NCBI GenBank assembly: GCA_937923605.1 | Contig: CALDTY010000011.1 | Span: 1 to 64,000, forward strand | Origin: Candidatus Absconditabacterales bacterium | Lineage (GTDB): Bacteria > Patescibacteriota > Gracilibacteria > Absconditabacterales > Absconditicoccaceae | DNA length: 64,000 bases | Reading direction: 5' to 3' | Shown: one piece after another, positions 25,931 through 37,921 of the stretch | How the letters are laid out: each line of letters begins with the position of its first letter | Numbering within the stretch: position 1 is the stretch's first letter | Notes under the pieces: model-generated | Databases searched by the model: none | The model's input: the letters and a program-made list of their open reading frames with translations, nothing else | Told to the model about the DNA's origin: nothing | Program-made: the position numbers and the translations under genes

Positions 25931-27170
25931 TAGAGCAAAGCTAATTACTTTAGATTGAATGTTAAAAAAGTATTGATTTATTTGAATGATCAAGAAACTA
26001 TATATTTACGTTATTAGAAAAATATTCTCTTGAGTAGTATTATTTGTAGTGTTTATGTATCTTTATGTATCTTGAAAGTTGAAGAGATTAATTAATAAGA
26101 AAATTATTCTTATTACAGAAAGATGAAACACAGCTTGAGATAATGGTATTCACCTATTTAGATATCTTCGTTCGAATTATCCAGATTTGCCAGTTTACTA
26201 TATAATTTCTTCAGATTCGAGTGAATTAGACAAAGTAAAAGAACTTTGAAACATAGTATTTACATTATCTTTCAAGTATTATGCATATTTTTTGAGTTGT
26301 TCTTTCTTTTGTGCAACTCATTGGTGAATAGTTGAGCCAATTTCGATTAAACTTTACAATAAGTTGTATGGAAAGATTATATGAAGAAAAATGATATATA
26401 TATTTCTCCAACACTGAGTAATAAAGGATGATTTGTCTACATTGTACCATAAGGAAATCATATGAGCTGATTATTTTGTAACAAGTTGAAACTTAGAACG
26501 TAACAGTATTATTGCTACATATTGATATTCGCAAGAGGAAGTTATACTCACAGGTATATCAAGATTTGATTCATTATATGTAAAAAGATGAGACTTAAGT
26601 AAAAGTGGAAAAATATTGTTTATGCCAACCCGAAGAAGTTATTTGCTTAGTAAGACTAAATTCTATTGATCCAATTACTACAAGTGAATCATAAATGTTT
26701 TAAATTCAGAAATTATTGCTGAAATATTAAGTAGATATAATTATGTGATTGATTTTCAGCCTCATAAAGAATTTATAAATTGGTTTTGAGATATAGAACA
26801 CAAGTATATCTCAAATAGAAATAACGCCTATATACAAGATCTAATACTTGAATCTGATATACTTATTACAGACTACTCTAGCGTATTTTTTGACTTTGCG
26901 TATCAGAAAAAACCGATCATTCATTATTGTTATGATCATGAGGAATTTATCAAATCTCACTATAATTTATGATATTTCGATATAGAGAATGATTGATTTT
27001 GAGAATATACAACTACCCTTACGCAACTTTGTAAATCATTGGAGAGTACACTTAAAAGAAAGTCACTTGTAGAACAAAAGTATGATACAAGAGTAAACAA
27101 TTTCTTCGCTTTCATTGATTCAAATAACTCAAAGCGTTTAGCTGATTTCATAATACAACTAAGAGCTTAA
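25920..27170 (+). CDS. CDP-glycerol glycerophosphotransferase (TagB/TagF-like)
   Basis: A 416-aa protein: a membrane-associating N-terminus (VVLFVVFMYLYVSGKLKRL) followed by a GT-B-like Glyphos_transf domain. Visible landmarks are DNGIHLFRYLRSNYPD, FLQHGVIKDDLS, LFMPTRRSYL, and ILITDYSSVFFDFAYQKKPIIHY. These match the wall teichoic acid polymerase family, which adds polyol- or sugar-phosphate units. With the Stealth fusion just before it, a phosphate-containing capsule or teichoic-like polymer is likely. The start overlaps the previous stop by 11 nt. Confidence 0.85.
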
Positions 27171-27173
27171 TTT

Positions 27174-28331
27174 CTACGTTTCGTACTCATTAACTTTACT
27201 TTGCAATATTTCCCATACAAAAGCAAAAAATACAATCATAAGTCAAACTGTCATAAAATAGCCTCATGAAATTGCTTTTCTTATTTCTAGTGAAGGATCT
27301 CGTTGAGCAACACCAAACCTTTTTAGAAGTAGGTAAAAATCAATTCAGAATCAAAGTATAAATAGCAGAAATCAATAAGTAACTAATGTTTCAAGTGTAA
27401 TCTCAGATAGAGAATTATGAGGAAACTTTCTTTTGTCATATCATTCAAGGATGGCTAATCTTCATGCTATAAGTCACATAACTAATATAATATGACCAAC
27501 AATAGCTAATGTCATTCATAGAATCATAAAGTGTATATCCATCTGTAATCATAAGATATTAATACTTCATCAAATTTGAGATAATAACAATAGAATTCAT
27601 ATGATACTTAAAATAATTCAAGGATAATAGAATAGATAATTAGGTGCCAGTAGTAACATATACTTTAAATGTCTTCGTCAATCTCTTCGAGTCTGAAGAT
27701 GTGGCTCTCTAGTTCTTTTATCGCAATATAAATTTATAGGAATTTCAACAATTTTCATTTGTTTAATTCATGCCTTAATCATCATTTCACTAGCGAATTC
27801 CATTCAACTAGATTTTAAATTTAGTTCATTATAGGCTTTCTTAGTAATAAGTCTCATTCCACAATTACAATCTCAGATACGTAATCAAAAGAATGTATTC
27901 AACAGATATGTCAAAACTGGAGTTCAAAGATATCTATGAAGGAATGGCATTGCTCATTTCTGGATGGTTCAAGCTAAGCGGTTTCAAATCACAATGTCAA
28001 CTCAAATATTATCTTGGTAAGCTTGAAGAAATGGTGATATCTCGTTAAAATTATAGCTATCATCAGCATCTCACATAATCATAAGTGAATATTCAGCATT
28101 ATTAAATCAATGGATGAGTGCACTTCAATAGCCCTTACTTGGACATATAACTACTCTTGCTCAAAGTTTTTCTGCTATACTAACTGAGTTATCTGATGAT
28201 CAATTATCTGAAACTAGAACTTCTCATGAAAGATGTTGATTCTTCAAAAATTCTAGTCATTTCTGCACTACTATTCAAATAGTTTCCTCTTCATTTAAGC
28301 AAGGTATAACAATTGATAATCAGTCTTTCAT
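27174..28331 (-). CDS. Family 2 glycosyltransferase with C-terminal membrane domain
   Basis: A 385-aa protein with a GT-A domain: LSIVIPCLNEEETIG, GDADDSYNF (DXD), and DCNCGMRLITKKAY. After about residue 230 come four to five hydrophobic helices (YPGIILSIIGILLLL; GHIILVMGLIAG). This is the DPM1-like/polyprenol-phosphate glycosyltransferase layout. Its stop lies 4 nt from the TagF-like gene's stop (convergent). It likely loads a lipid carrier with a sugar for the surface glycan. ATG 28331 is chosen because it directly precedes the usual N-terminal strand. Confidence 0.85.
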
Positions 28332-28555
28332 ATATGATCATTTTTTCAAGTAAATACTACATTTATTACAATGTTTGAACGTTTTTATAGTGAAAGTTCA
28401 ATAATAGTATGAAAAAATATTTTTGGTAATTGTCAATATATATTTGAAGATTTCTTGCATTTAGACAAAATTTCATTAATTTTTCATCTTAGAAGACTTT
28501 TAAGTACGTAAATGGTAGTTATTATAATAGAAATTTTATATGATGATTCTGATAA

Positions 28556-29569
28556 GTGAATTTACTTAAAATTAATTGTAGATATGTATGCATATTTGTA
28601 ATATGTGCAAACACTCTATTTATAGCCTGATGTTGAAATCAAGAATCAAGTAATACTTTATCTTGATTATTTTGAGTAATATCAAAAAAATACTCAGAGC
28701 ATCCTTGAGTAAGTTTGTCAAAAATTTATAATTCAAATTCAATTATTCAAGAAAACAAAGAAATACATCTTACTTGAATTATGAAAAAAGAAGTATTTAC
28801 AGAAATACCTGTACTAAGTTGAACCAACTCAGATTTAAATTACACAGTACATCTATTTGATACAATACAAATCATTAAGAATGATAAACAATTACATAAA
28901 CTTAATATTAAAGTATCTTTTGACTTAGAAAATTCGAAGAACATTTGAGATCTTAATGCAAGCATGATGTTACTAACAGATATATCAAACAACAATCATT
29001 ATATATTCATAGAAAACATAGAAAGTACAATAAAGCTTAAAAATGATATTCTTATAGATACTCGAATCGCCTTACTAAGTAGTCAAAAAAATAAGCGAAT
29101 TAAAATCTGAAATTATAGGTTGCTTGATTACCTACAGTGATGATGGCTTATTAACTTCATTAACAATAATTGAACGAATATACGTGTTATGCAATGATTA
29201 GATAATGCTGATATTTATGCTTCTGAATGACCAATACTCAAATCTGAGGTTGAAATATTATGAAATCAAGAAAATGTTGTGCTTGAATTTATAAAAGATA
29301 ATATATATATCGTGTTAAGCAAGAGTAATAATGGATATTGAATTGTATGAGATTATGGAAAAGAGGAATTCTGAGCAAGCATAGAAGGCGATATCGATTA
29401 TACTGTTAGAAAAAATAAATCTACAGTTAAAGCAATGTGAAATATTGAATTCCCACGCGGGCTGTCGATTGATTTTCAAACAAGATCAGCTACAAGATTA
29501 GTTGACTCTGTAACTACTGATATACAAATTCCAAATAGGTATATTGATTTTAAGAAGATCATACCATAA
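28556..29569 (+). CDS. Predicted lipoprotein of unknown function
   Basis: A 337-aa protein starting at GTG after an in-frame TAA. The N-terminus has a basic part, a hydrophobic stretch (VCIFVICANTLFIAGCGN) and a lipobox IAGC, so Cys25 would be lipidated after Lgt (encoded at 37922). No ATG is available before residue 70, which supports the GTG. The mature part is rich in Asn, Ile, Lys and short beta-like strands; no domain recognised. The GTG start rests only on the lipobox. The 224-nt region before it is AT-rich, has no gene and should hold divergent promoters. Confidence 0.65.
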
Positions 29570-29573
29570 TATC

Positions 29574-31115
29574 CTATACTTGTTCAAGTTCGTATCATTC
29601 ATCCATATCTTTTACTATTCGTCATAGATCAATAATTTTGTCTCTTATTGCATCAGCCTCAGTGAAATTACGATCTTTTTTTGCCTCAAAACGTAGTTCT
29701 GCTAATAAGATAACTTCGTCTGGGGCCTTTTTCCTTAATTTAGAACACACTTGGGCAACTGAATCTCTTAGTCATAATTTAAGTATAACATCATCAAAAT
29801 CTAGAATTGATCAAATTATTTCATCCGATGGATTCGATAGATGTTCATAGATACAAGTCATTACTCATACTATGTCTAAGTCATTAGATAAAAAAGTTGC
29901 TAAAACATCAAAAAAAGGTCATGCCTCTCATATTGATCATCCTTGAATAATATGTTGTGAAATTTTCTTAACTAAATTATTTCTTGAGTTTCTTGAAGCC
30001 TCAAGAGTATCCCATGTAAAATCAAGAAAACTTCTATAATGTGCGGTAAAATAGAAATACCTTAAATCTAATGGATCGAATCATTTTTTAACTATTCAAG
30101 GAATACTTAAGTCATCTCACTTTGACTTACTAATCTTTGATCAATCTATTTGAACAAATTGTCAATGCATCCAAGTTTTTACCCATGATCAACTTCATAA
30201 ACAACATTCTGATTGTGCTATTTCATTAGTGTGGTGAACAGGTATATGATCAACTCATCATGTGTGAATATCAATTTCTTCACCAAGTTCTGTAATTGAC
30301 ATAGCGCTGCATTCAATATGTCGTCATGGAAATCAAATACTTGCTAATTCAAGTTCCGTTAATCATTCCTTTCTTACAGTCAATAACTGTTTTGAATATT
30401 TACTTTTTTTAAGAAAAATTTCTTCGTCAAAATTTTTTGTGACGAGTAATGATCAAGAATTAGATCATGCATACACTCGTTCCATTTCTCTTTCACCAAT
30501 ACTTTTTGAAAATTTCCATAATGCAAAATCAGACAAATTCTTTTTCTTTGAACTATCAATTTTAGCTCAATCAACTCTGTGATCAGAATTCATTCATTCA
30601 AAATCTAACTTTGCCAACTTTCAATAGCTTTCTATCTTACTAGTGTCCATATATATTCAATCTCATTCAATCTCATAGGTATATCATTTTTCAGTAAGTG
30701 TATGAATCATTAAAATCTGTTCTTTCATATACTCTGTAGCTCTAGTGTAAACATCAGGCTTAGAAATATTAAGTTTTTCAGAATATACCAAAAAATTGTG
30801 TTCATATTTTCTAGCTAATTCCCATACATTAAGATTTTCCCTAGCTGCTCATTTTAACATCTTGTCATCTCACTGATCTCAGTCATCAGTCAGATGTCAT
30901 ACATCTGTTATATTCATAACATGATTTATAGCATATCATCAGACATGCTCAAGAGTTGATTTTAGTAGATCAACAAAAACGTACTGTCTCATATTTCAAA
31001 TATGAGGATCACTATACACTGTAGGTCAACAACTATATAAAGAAACGTTATCTTCTTTAATAGATTCAAAAAGTTCCTTTTTTCCAGTTAATGTATTATG
31101 AAATGATAGTTTCAT
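29574..31115 (-). CDS. cysS: Cysteinyl-tRNA synthetase
   Basis: CysS charges tRNA-Cys. The 513-aa protein has LYSCGPTVYSDPHIGNMR (zinc Cys and HIGH box), the conserved GRHIECSAMS, DIHTGGVDHIPVHHTNE and the KMSKS-like ISKSKGD. The C-terminus has the DALR-like/anticodon-binding helices (NFTEADAIRDKI). It is a little longer than the usual 460. TGA glycines include those in HIGH and GGVD. The end lies 4 nt from the lipoprotein gene's stop. Confidence 0.96.
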
Positions 31116-31150
31116 TCAAGATAGCTAATAAGTAAACTACTCAAAATTTA

Positions 31151-31597
31151 TTATTCTCAACAATTTTCTTTAATTTTTGCTGCATATGTTCATGCATAAC
31201 CTTGATAAACTTGAAGGTTTGCTTTGTATGTTTCAACATTCATAGAGAGCAAATCTCTATACTTTTCTTTTGCACTATCTAGAGTATTTCTTGTTGCGCA
31301 TTCACCGTTTTCCATAGTAGATATTAATTCTTTATAGTATCTCTCTAGTTGATGCTTATCTTGCAAGAGATTTCAATCGTCTCAAAATAAGTTTGTTACA
31401 AAAACTTCCGCTCTTTGAAATAAAACTTCTATTCAAGCAAACATTGATGTTCTTTCTGCTGGATTTGATTTTAGATAATTAAAAGCAAACGATAACAAAA
31501 TTATTCAAACTATAAATTCTATTAAATTCATTCTTAACCTAGATTTTCTTTCAGAGAATTTATCTAGATATTCTTGCTCTTTTGTAGAAATATCCAT
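31151..31597 (-). CDS. Hypothetical single-pass membrane protein
   Basis: A 148-aa ORF with one hydrophobic segment (LIEFIVGIILLSFAFNYL) near residues 25-42, then a helical, charged soluble part (ERYYKELISTMENGECATRN) containing two Cys. No known domain. It lies upstream of cysS on the same strand, 36 nt away. ATG start, TAA stop. Confidence 0.55.
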
Positions 31598-31677
31598 CAA
31601 AAATACAATTATATAAACAATTTTGAATACATGACACTATATATAGTTACTAGTTCAATGCAAACCAATAATATTAA

Positions 31678-32373
31678 TTAGAGGACAAGCGCCTGCCCTG
31701 GTTTTAAGACTTTTGGTACTCAATGATTTCATAGCATAACAAGTCTAGCAAACTCAATGTCATCAGCCTTAATTACATCTCGAGTATTATAATGCATCGG
31801 AACTACATACTTAGACTTAATAAGTGAAGCAGCTTCGACAGCATCTTCAACTCACATGGTATATCTGTCTCATATTGGCAAGAAGGCAGCACTCAGTTTC
31901 ATTTTCTCAAGCAATCTCATGTCTGAGAATAATGCAGTATCTCAAGCGTGATAAATTGACTTATTTCATAACGACACAATAACTCATGCAGGAGAATTAC
32001 TATATCAACTTGAAGAATCACCTATTCATCATCAATGTATTGCTTGAAAAAATTTTACAGTATATCATTCGTATTTGACTGATCATCAAATTCATTGAGT
32101 TGATATATTCTTTAGTCAATGTATTTTATCAAAATATAATCATAATTCAAATGTACAAATTACCAAGCAATTTGTAGCTAAGGCTAATTCAACAGTTGAT
32201 CATATATGATCATCATGACCATGAGTCACTATGATTGCATCAATAGAAATATCTAAAAGATTATCATATGTTATATCACATCATTTATTTCATTCTATAA
32301 ACGGATCTATAAGTATTATTTTTTTTTCATCTTGAATTTCGACAAATGAATGTCAGTGAAAAATTATCTCCAT
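31678..32373 (-). CDS. Metallo-beta-lactamase-fold hydrolase (UPF0173-like)
   Basis: A 231-aa protein whose start HGHSFVEIQ, zinc-binding THGHDDHIG, YHAGDTALF and PMHYNT are the landmarks of the UPF0173/YtkL subfamily of MBL-fold hydrolases. Length is normal. The metal ligands are all present. The in vivo substrate of this family is unknown; members hydrolyse phosphodiesters or lactones. TGA codes several glycines (FHGHSF, HIGST). Lies in a minus-strand run with a Nudix gene. Confidence 0.88.
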
Positions 32374-32395
32374 AAGAATAAGACAAACAAAAAGA

Positions 32396-32884
32396 TTATA
32401 AAGATTCTAGAAATTTGTCTTTTACGCTCAGATCTCAAATACAAACATAAGCAATTCTATATAGTTCTCTTAAATCTCTATAGGTAACTAAGTTTAGGAC
32501 ATTTCTAATCTGAGCTCGTTTATAAACTCAAGTGAATCATTCTCATTCAATTACTTGTACGCTATCTGGGTCTCAACTATATTCAATAAGAAAGTATGTT
32601 ATATCTTTATCAATTCATATCTTTCAATCATGATTCGTTAATTTCAAAGACAGAGTTTCTAATTTCTTTCTTGCGACCAAAGTATCTTCAGGTAATCCAG
32701 CCTCTTCAGATATTTCTCTTATCGCAGCCTTTTCTTGGGTTTCTCATTTTTGAATTTTTCACTTTGGAGCAATTCGTTCAATCTTCTTTGAAAGCGCAAA
32801 TCTTTTAACCATCAGAAAATGAGGAATATTTGTCTTTTTATCAATATAGTATACAACTCATCCGGCACTAAATACTTTTCACAT
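32396..32884 (-). CDS. Nudix hydrolase
   Basis: A 162-aa protein with a complete Nudix box GETQEKAAIREISEEAGL (G-x5-E-x7-REUxEExGU) after KGKIQK. It cleaves a nucleoside diphosphate linked to another moiety; substrate unknown, though the diadenosine tetraphosphate type is one option (start GGVVYYIDKKTNIPHFLMVKR). It starts with ATG TGA, read Met-Gly, and the stop is TAA. It lies 22 nt upstream of the MBL-fold gene. Confidence 0.88.
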
Positions 32885-32899
32885 ATAAGTTATGGTAAT

Positions 32900-33391
32900 T
32901 TAAGGTAAAATGATTTTTGATTTCTCTGTAAGATATAATATTATTGTATGCAACAATGGTCAAATCGGTTTTGGTAGGGATTTTGATCGTATAAGCAGAT
33001 TATTAACATTAGTATATATCTCAAGTTTTGCTTCCTTTCTATTTGCTTCAGCGGTCTCTTGAAGATAAATATCACTATCAAATTTATGATCTTCATGCTT
33101 ACTATCTATAGATTCTCCTTTATTTGGATTTGATATTTTTTCAATAGCATCCAATAAATTTTTAGCTTCTTGTTTTGCTCAATCTTTCTCAATTGATTTT
33201 AATCATTCAAGAACTTGTTCATATTCTTGATATTCTCAAGTATTAATGAGTCTCTCTAATTTTGTTAATGCTTTATTATAAGAATCTACGTCAAGATTAT
33301 CTTTTCATTTGATAGAACCTGAAATTGATTCTTTAAGTGTTGACAATAAAGAATCAAATCATTCATCATAATGCAATTTTTCATTATTCAT
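32900..33391 (-). CDS. Hypothetical helical protein downstream of the HrcA-like gene
   Basis: A 163-aa ORF that starts 6 nt after the HrcA-like gene's stop, so the two form an operon. It is acidic and helical, with TPR-like spacing in NKALTKLERLINTGEYQEYEQVLEGLKS. I considered GrpE because grpE often follows hrcA, but no GrpE landmarks are visible. ATG to TAA, with three TGA glycines. Function unknown. Confidence 0.55.
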
Positions 33392-33397
33392 AATAAT

Positions 33398-34075
33398 CTA
33401 GGAATTAGATTGATCAAAAAGTTTTTTTAGAATTCATACATTTCTTTTATGATCAATCCTTGATGGTCAAATAATACATATAACTGAGTCATATCAATTT
33501 ACTTCAAGTTTTCAATACACAATAGATATTATTTTTTCCTCTTGCTCAAGAATAGTATAGTACACCTCTCACCTTTTCATTAGTTTAGCATCTAAAGTCT
33601 GTACTATATCCTTAGATTCAACAAACTTAATAATATGTCTACTAAGCTCATAATCTCACATCAATGATTCCTTTACTAAATTATGAATTCACAATGCATA
33701 GTATTCATCCTCCTTAAGAAATCATACAGCAGCTCAGTCTACAATCTTACCCAACATTTCTACAATTGATCTGAGGTCCTTTCTAGCATAGTTAAGATCA
33801 AATTGCTCATCATTCTTCATTTCTTCTTCAGTAAGATTCAATAGAGCATCCATATAATTTGACATTCACATAAGAGTTGGAACTCTTCAACTACTATTAT
33901 AAGGCTGGTACAATAATCACTCCTTTTCTAGTACATTCAAATATTTTCTTAATGTACTTGGTGCATAGTCGATATCATCTAAAGAATTAAGAAATTTTGA
34001 TCAAATTGGTTCTCATTTACCAATATATTGATCAATAACTAATGATAACAGGTGTTGTAATTTTTCATCATTCAT
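33398..34075 (-). CDS. HrcA-like heat-shock repressor, shortened
   Basis: A 225-aa protein whose N-terminal winged-helix region follows HrcA: VIDQYIGKGEPIGSKFL, YAPSTLRKYLNVLEKEGLLYQP, SSGRVPT. HrcA represses dnaK and groE operons by binding CIRCE elements. Typical HrcA is about 340 aa; here about 115 residues are missing in the central GAF-like/inserted dimerization part, though the C-terminal VICIIGPSRIDHKRNVGIL pattern is present. I saw no clear CIRCE element upstream. No chaperone gene is in the window. A shortened HrcA is the likeliest reading. Confidence 0.72.
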
Positions 34076-34279
34076 AGTAGTGATATTATAACTTTTATAA
34101 GATATCATGCAAGTGCATTTGGTGCTACATAATAATACTATATGCATCAATGACTTTAATTTATATAACAGTTACTATGACTGTAAAATATAGAATGTAA
34201 AATACTTTATAAGACAATATATTGTAAAAAATAATAATCGTATTATAGTCTAAACAGTTTTACTATTATATTACATTAT

Positions 34280-34690
34280 ATGAAATTCATATCATCGAAA
34301 ATGAACCTTATTAAACAAATGAAACTTATTGATGTTTCAATATACAAAACATATTCATTTGCATGTTGACTATTGTTAGCTCATTTATTTCCTTGGTTCA
34401 ATTCAATTAATCCTTTAATATGGTTAATTATTTGACTAGTATTAATAGGATATTTAATGACGTTTACCTATAAAAAAAGATGAGACACAAAATGATACAT
34501 TGAAACAGTGCTATCAAATTTCCGCGAATATTCACTATTAGATGCTTTAGCTTTTGAATTCTGAATGGTTGCCTTTTGATTAGCTCTATATCAATATATA
34601 CCTCAGTTCTGATCAGTTAGTACCTATCGATATTTTGGGATTGTTATTTTTTGATTTGCACGATTAGCTAGTCTCCGAGCTCATAAGTAG
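34280..34690 (+). CDS. Hypothetical membrane protein
   Basis: A 136-aa ORF with three to four hydrophobic segments (TYSFACGLLLAHLFPWF; PLIWLIIGLVLIGYLMTF; MVAFGLALYQYIPQF; FGIVIFGFARLASL). No family recognised. Start ATG 34280 has no Shine-Dalgarno sequence. It is divergent from the HrcA-like gene across 204 nt of AT-rich DNA. Confidence 0.55.
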
Positions 34691-34838
34691 AAATATTATC
34701 ATTACTGCTTACGTATACTTCTATCCGATACGTAGTATATACAATTCAATTATTTACGATTTTGTAAAGTCATCTTTTGTATGAATTTAGTAATAATTTC
34801 GTATATATATCATATTTGTTTATATAAATTCCATAACC

Positions 34839-36050
34839 ATGAAGAAAATACTATTGTTTGCTAGTTTATTAATAGCTTGAAGTTATCCAGTGCTAGCTAA
34901 CTCTGATGTAGAATCATTGTTAACTGATAATGAAACAGAATTCTGACCAGAATTTATTGAAGCTTTGCGTTTTTCGTATGATAATTGATTAACCAGATTC
35001 AAGACAGTAGATACATTTAGACCGTATGATGAACTAACTAGAGAACAAGCTGCAAAAATTATTTGAGTATTTGCAGAAGAAGTCATGTGACAGAGCAAAA
35101 CAAGTCCTAGAAATTGTGTTTTTAATGACATTGCAGATGCTGACACTAGCTTAAAACAGAATATTGAAGATGCTTGTAAGCTAGGGATTTTTAAATGAAC
35201 ATCTTCTTGAGATTTTTTTCCTAAACAAGCTCTAACTAAAGCTGAGGCAATAGCAGTGATTATTAGAATGTTTAATCAATGATCTTTGGATGAAACTTGA
35301 GATCCTTGGTATATAAACTACTACCTAGAGGCGAGAAATCTTGATCTTACAAAAGAAAAGAATATTTATTCTTTAGAAAGACCTCTTACTAGATACGAAA
35401 TGGTCTTGTTGTTGTATAGATTCCACGTAAAATATTCTCTATTAGAAAAGTTAAACAATAATGTATGACTTATAAATGATGATGATACTATTGCAATTAA
35501 TTCTGTTTGAGACTGAGTTGTAGTGATTAATTCAAATGAATTTTTGGATGAAGATGTAGATGAAATATTAGTTCAAATTGAAGGAAAATATTATTTACTT
35601 AAGAAATCGAATCTTATCTCACAATTTGATGAAGCTTATACTCGATATGGTGATGTATATTTAATTGATTCTATTGATGATAGAGAGTGAACTTATATTT
35701 GAGTATCAACATTTAACTTGGTTAACTGAGTAGTATCAGATGGTAATATTAGACCAACTGAGCTATTTGATCGATATTTTCAAATCGATATTTCAGACAT
35801 AAGACCTTTCTACCAATTAGAACAACTATGAGAATGAGCACCATCAAATTCAAGTTTTGATGTTTCAACAAATGTAGTTACGACAACTGTAGTGTGAAAT
35901 AATAAGAATTCTCTATGTGATTGACTTACAATTCAAGGACAATGCCAGGAAATTCAAAGTTGTTCATGGAGACGTATTGCATGTTCTGCTAACGAGCCAG
36001 TTTACTGATGTATTGAAAAAAATATTGCATTAGACGTAACTTGTGAATAG
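34839..36050 (+). CDS. Exported SLH-domain protein
   Basis: A 403-aa protein with a signal peptide (KKILLFASLLIAGSYPVLA) and S-layer homology repeats in the first half: FKTVDTFRPYDELTREQAAKII, FNDIADADTSLKQNIEDAC..LGIFKG, FFPKQALTKAEAIAVIIRMF, RPLTRYEMVLLLYRF. SLH domains bind secondary cell-wall polymers, so this is a cell-surface protein. The C-terminal half is acidic and ends in a Cys-rich piece (QGQCQEIQSCSWRRIACS) that may form disulfides. TGA glycines are common. It could be bound to the glycan made by the 22-28 kb cluster; that is inference. Confidence 0.85.
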
Positions 36051-36088
36051 AGGCTTGAATATATATGCTAACTTATTAATATGAAATT

Positions 36089-37009
36089 ATGTTAGTTGAA
36101 CCAATTAATAAAAGCAGACCAAAACATTTTACAGAATTTGTAGGTCAAGAACATATAAAGAATGTGCTTCAAACAGCAATTCAAAGCTCAATTACTTCAA
36201 ATCAAGCACTTTGACATATTTTGCTGTCTTGAAAGAGTGGATTTGGAAAAACAACACTTGCAATCATAACTGCTACATCCACAAAATCTAACATTAAAAT
36301 TATTACCTGATATGCAATACATAAGCCATCTGAGTTGATATCATTATTGAATCTTTTACAAGAATGAGATATATTATTTATTGATGAAATTCATAGATTG
36401 AAGGCTCCTGTAGAAGAAGTTCTCTATACTGCAATGGAAGATAATACAATAGATATGATATTACCAGATGGTCATCATATTAAATTACCAATTGAACCAT
36501 TTACTTTGATTTGAGCCACCACAAAGCTTGAATCACTATCAGAGCCTCTTAAAAATAGATTTGTATACCAGTTCCATATGGAACCATATACGTTTGAAGA
36601 AAAGAAACTAATCATTCAAAGATATTTAACACTTCAAAATATTATTTTTTCTGAGGATATTGTAACTGTTATCGCCGATCACATTGCAAACGTACCAAGA
36701 CAAATTGCTAACTTTTGTCATCAACTTAAAGATTACCTTGTAGTACATTCAAAGGACTTAGAAATTACTCATAAAAAGTGGGATGCATTTTGGGATCGAA
36801 CATCATTGGAGAAATGATGAATTACTTTACTACATAAACGCTATCTTAGTATTTTAGAAGAAGCAAACTACTCTCCTGTTGGACTAAAAACCTTATCTGT
36901 AAAACTTTGAATGAGTGAAAAATCTATTGAGAATGATATAGAACCACTTCTATTTGAATTAAATAGAATTGAGAAAACTAATAGATGAAGAGTAATAAAA
37001 GAATTATAA
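36089..37009 (+). CDS. ruvB: Holliday junction branch migration helicase RuvB
   Basis: RuvB is the AAA+ motor of RuvAB. The 306-aa protein has [15 protein letters not shown], Walker [10 protein letters not shown] (usually GPPGLGKTT), Walker [19 protein letters not shown], sensor 1 [17 protein letters not shown] and a C-terminal winged helix (RGRVIKEL end). It is shorter than the usual 330-350 aa. The altered P-loop keeps the GK-T residues needed for ATP. The start is ATG 36089, just before the conserved RPK. Ends before a terminator. Confidence 0.93.
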
Positions 37010-37010
37010 T

Positions 37011-37038
37011 AAAAAAACAGCATTTCTGCTGTTTTTTT
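37011..37038. terminator. Bidirectional terminator after ruvB
   Basis: AAAAAAACAGCA-TTTC-TGCTGTTTTTTT. A-run and T-run on both sides. It serves ruvB and the convergent SH3-domain gene. Confidence 0.88.
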
Positions 37039-37054
37039 GATATTGATCTTTTTA

Positions 37055-37846
37055 CTATTCTCAGTCTGGTAATCAAATATTTCTAACATATTTTGATGAA
37101 ACCCATCATTGCTTGTCTCATTCATTTCAATATCTAATTAAATACCAACCGCTTTGTTTATCTAATGCGTCTACAACATCTCATATTCACAATCTTCAAA
37201 TTTCAAAACTATTGGTAGTAGCTCTTTCTCTGATACGTAGGAATCAAACTCTATTCTGCAATACTTGAACTCTAGTATATGCTGTAATGTTCTCTTCCAA
37301 AATCTCATCCAACTTATTCTCTGCTGACTCTTCTTCTATTTCAACTTCTCCTCATGTTAAAATGAGTGGCTGTATATTAGAATCAATCTGTCATGATCAT
37401 ATTATAACTTCATTTGCTCAAGTTTGAACTACAATGTCTTCAACAATTACTTCAGGTTCTTCTCTATTTGGATTAACCAAATCTCTAATCAATGGGTCAT
37501 CGCTATCAATTTCACATCAATACTCATGAAGAGAATCCTCTTGAGCTAATCAAAGAAGAGATTCGTTACAAGCCGTGCCCAATGCTTCACTATCTTCAAT
37601 TTCTGCTCGGTTTCTTACAGTTGTATAGATATTGTTTTTGTAGATACGTTGTATAGTTACATCATCAATACGATCTATAACACACTCCATAAATCATACA
37701 TACTGATTACAAGATTCAATTTGATCATAGGTAACGTATGCGTCATATCTTTCTTCATTCTGATAAGCTCTATTAGGATCAATAGCAAGGGATATAAAAA
37801 CTAATACAAGAAGAAAAATCAATAATCAGATAAATAAATTCTTCAT
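37055..37846 (-). CDS. Membrane-anchored bacterial SH3-domain protein
   Basis: A 263-aa protein with an N-terminal signal anchor (LFIGLLIFLLVLVFISLA), an extracellular linker containing several Cys, and a C-terminal SH3b domain: GFLRIRERATTNSFEIGRLGIGDVVDAL and QGWVSSKYV. Such domains bind cell wall peptides or polymers. It lies upstream of the ruvB terminator and downstream of lgt. TGA encodes glycines in the SH3b core. Role: surface or envelope. Confidence 0.8.
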
Positions 37847-37921
37847 GTTTCTGATCAAAAAATAAATATCTTAAGATTAATTATATAATGCTTAAAGTCA
37901 AAACCACTTTCAACTATCCTG

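Noticed and set aside
34076-34279. CIRCE element upstream of the HrcA-like gene
   Set aside because: AAGTGCATTTGGTGCTA has a partial dyad but lacks the TTAGCACTC-N9-GAGTGCTAA structure.
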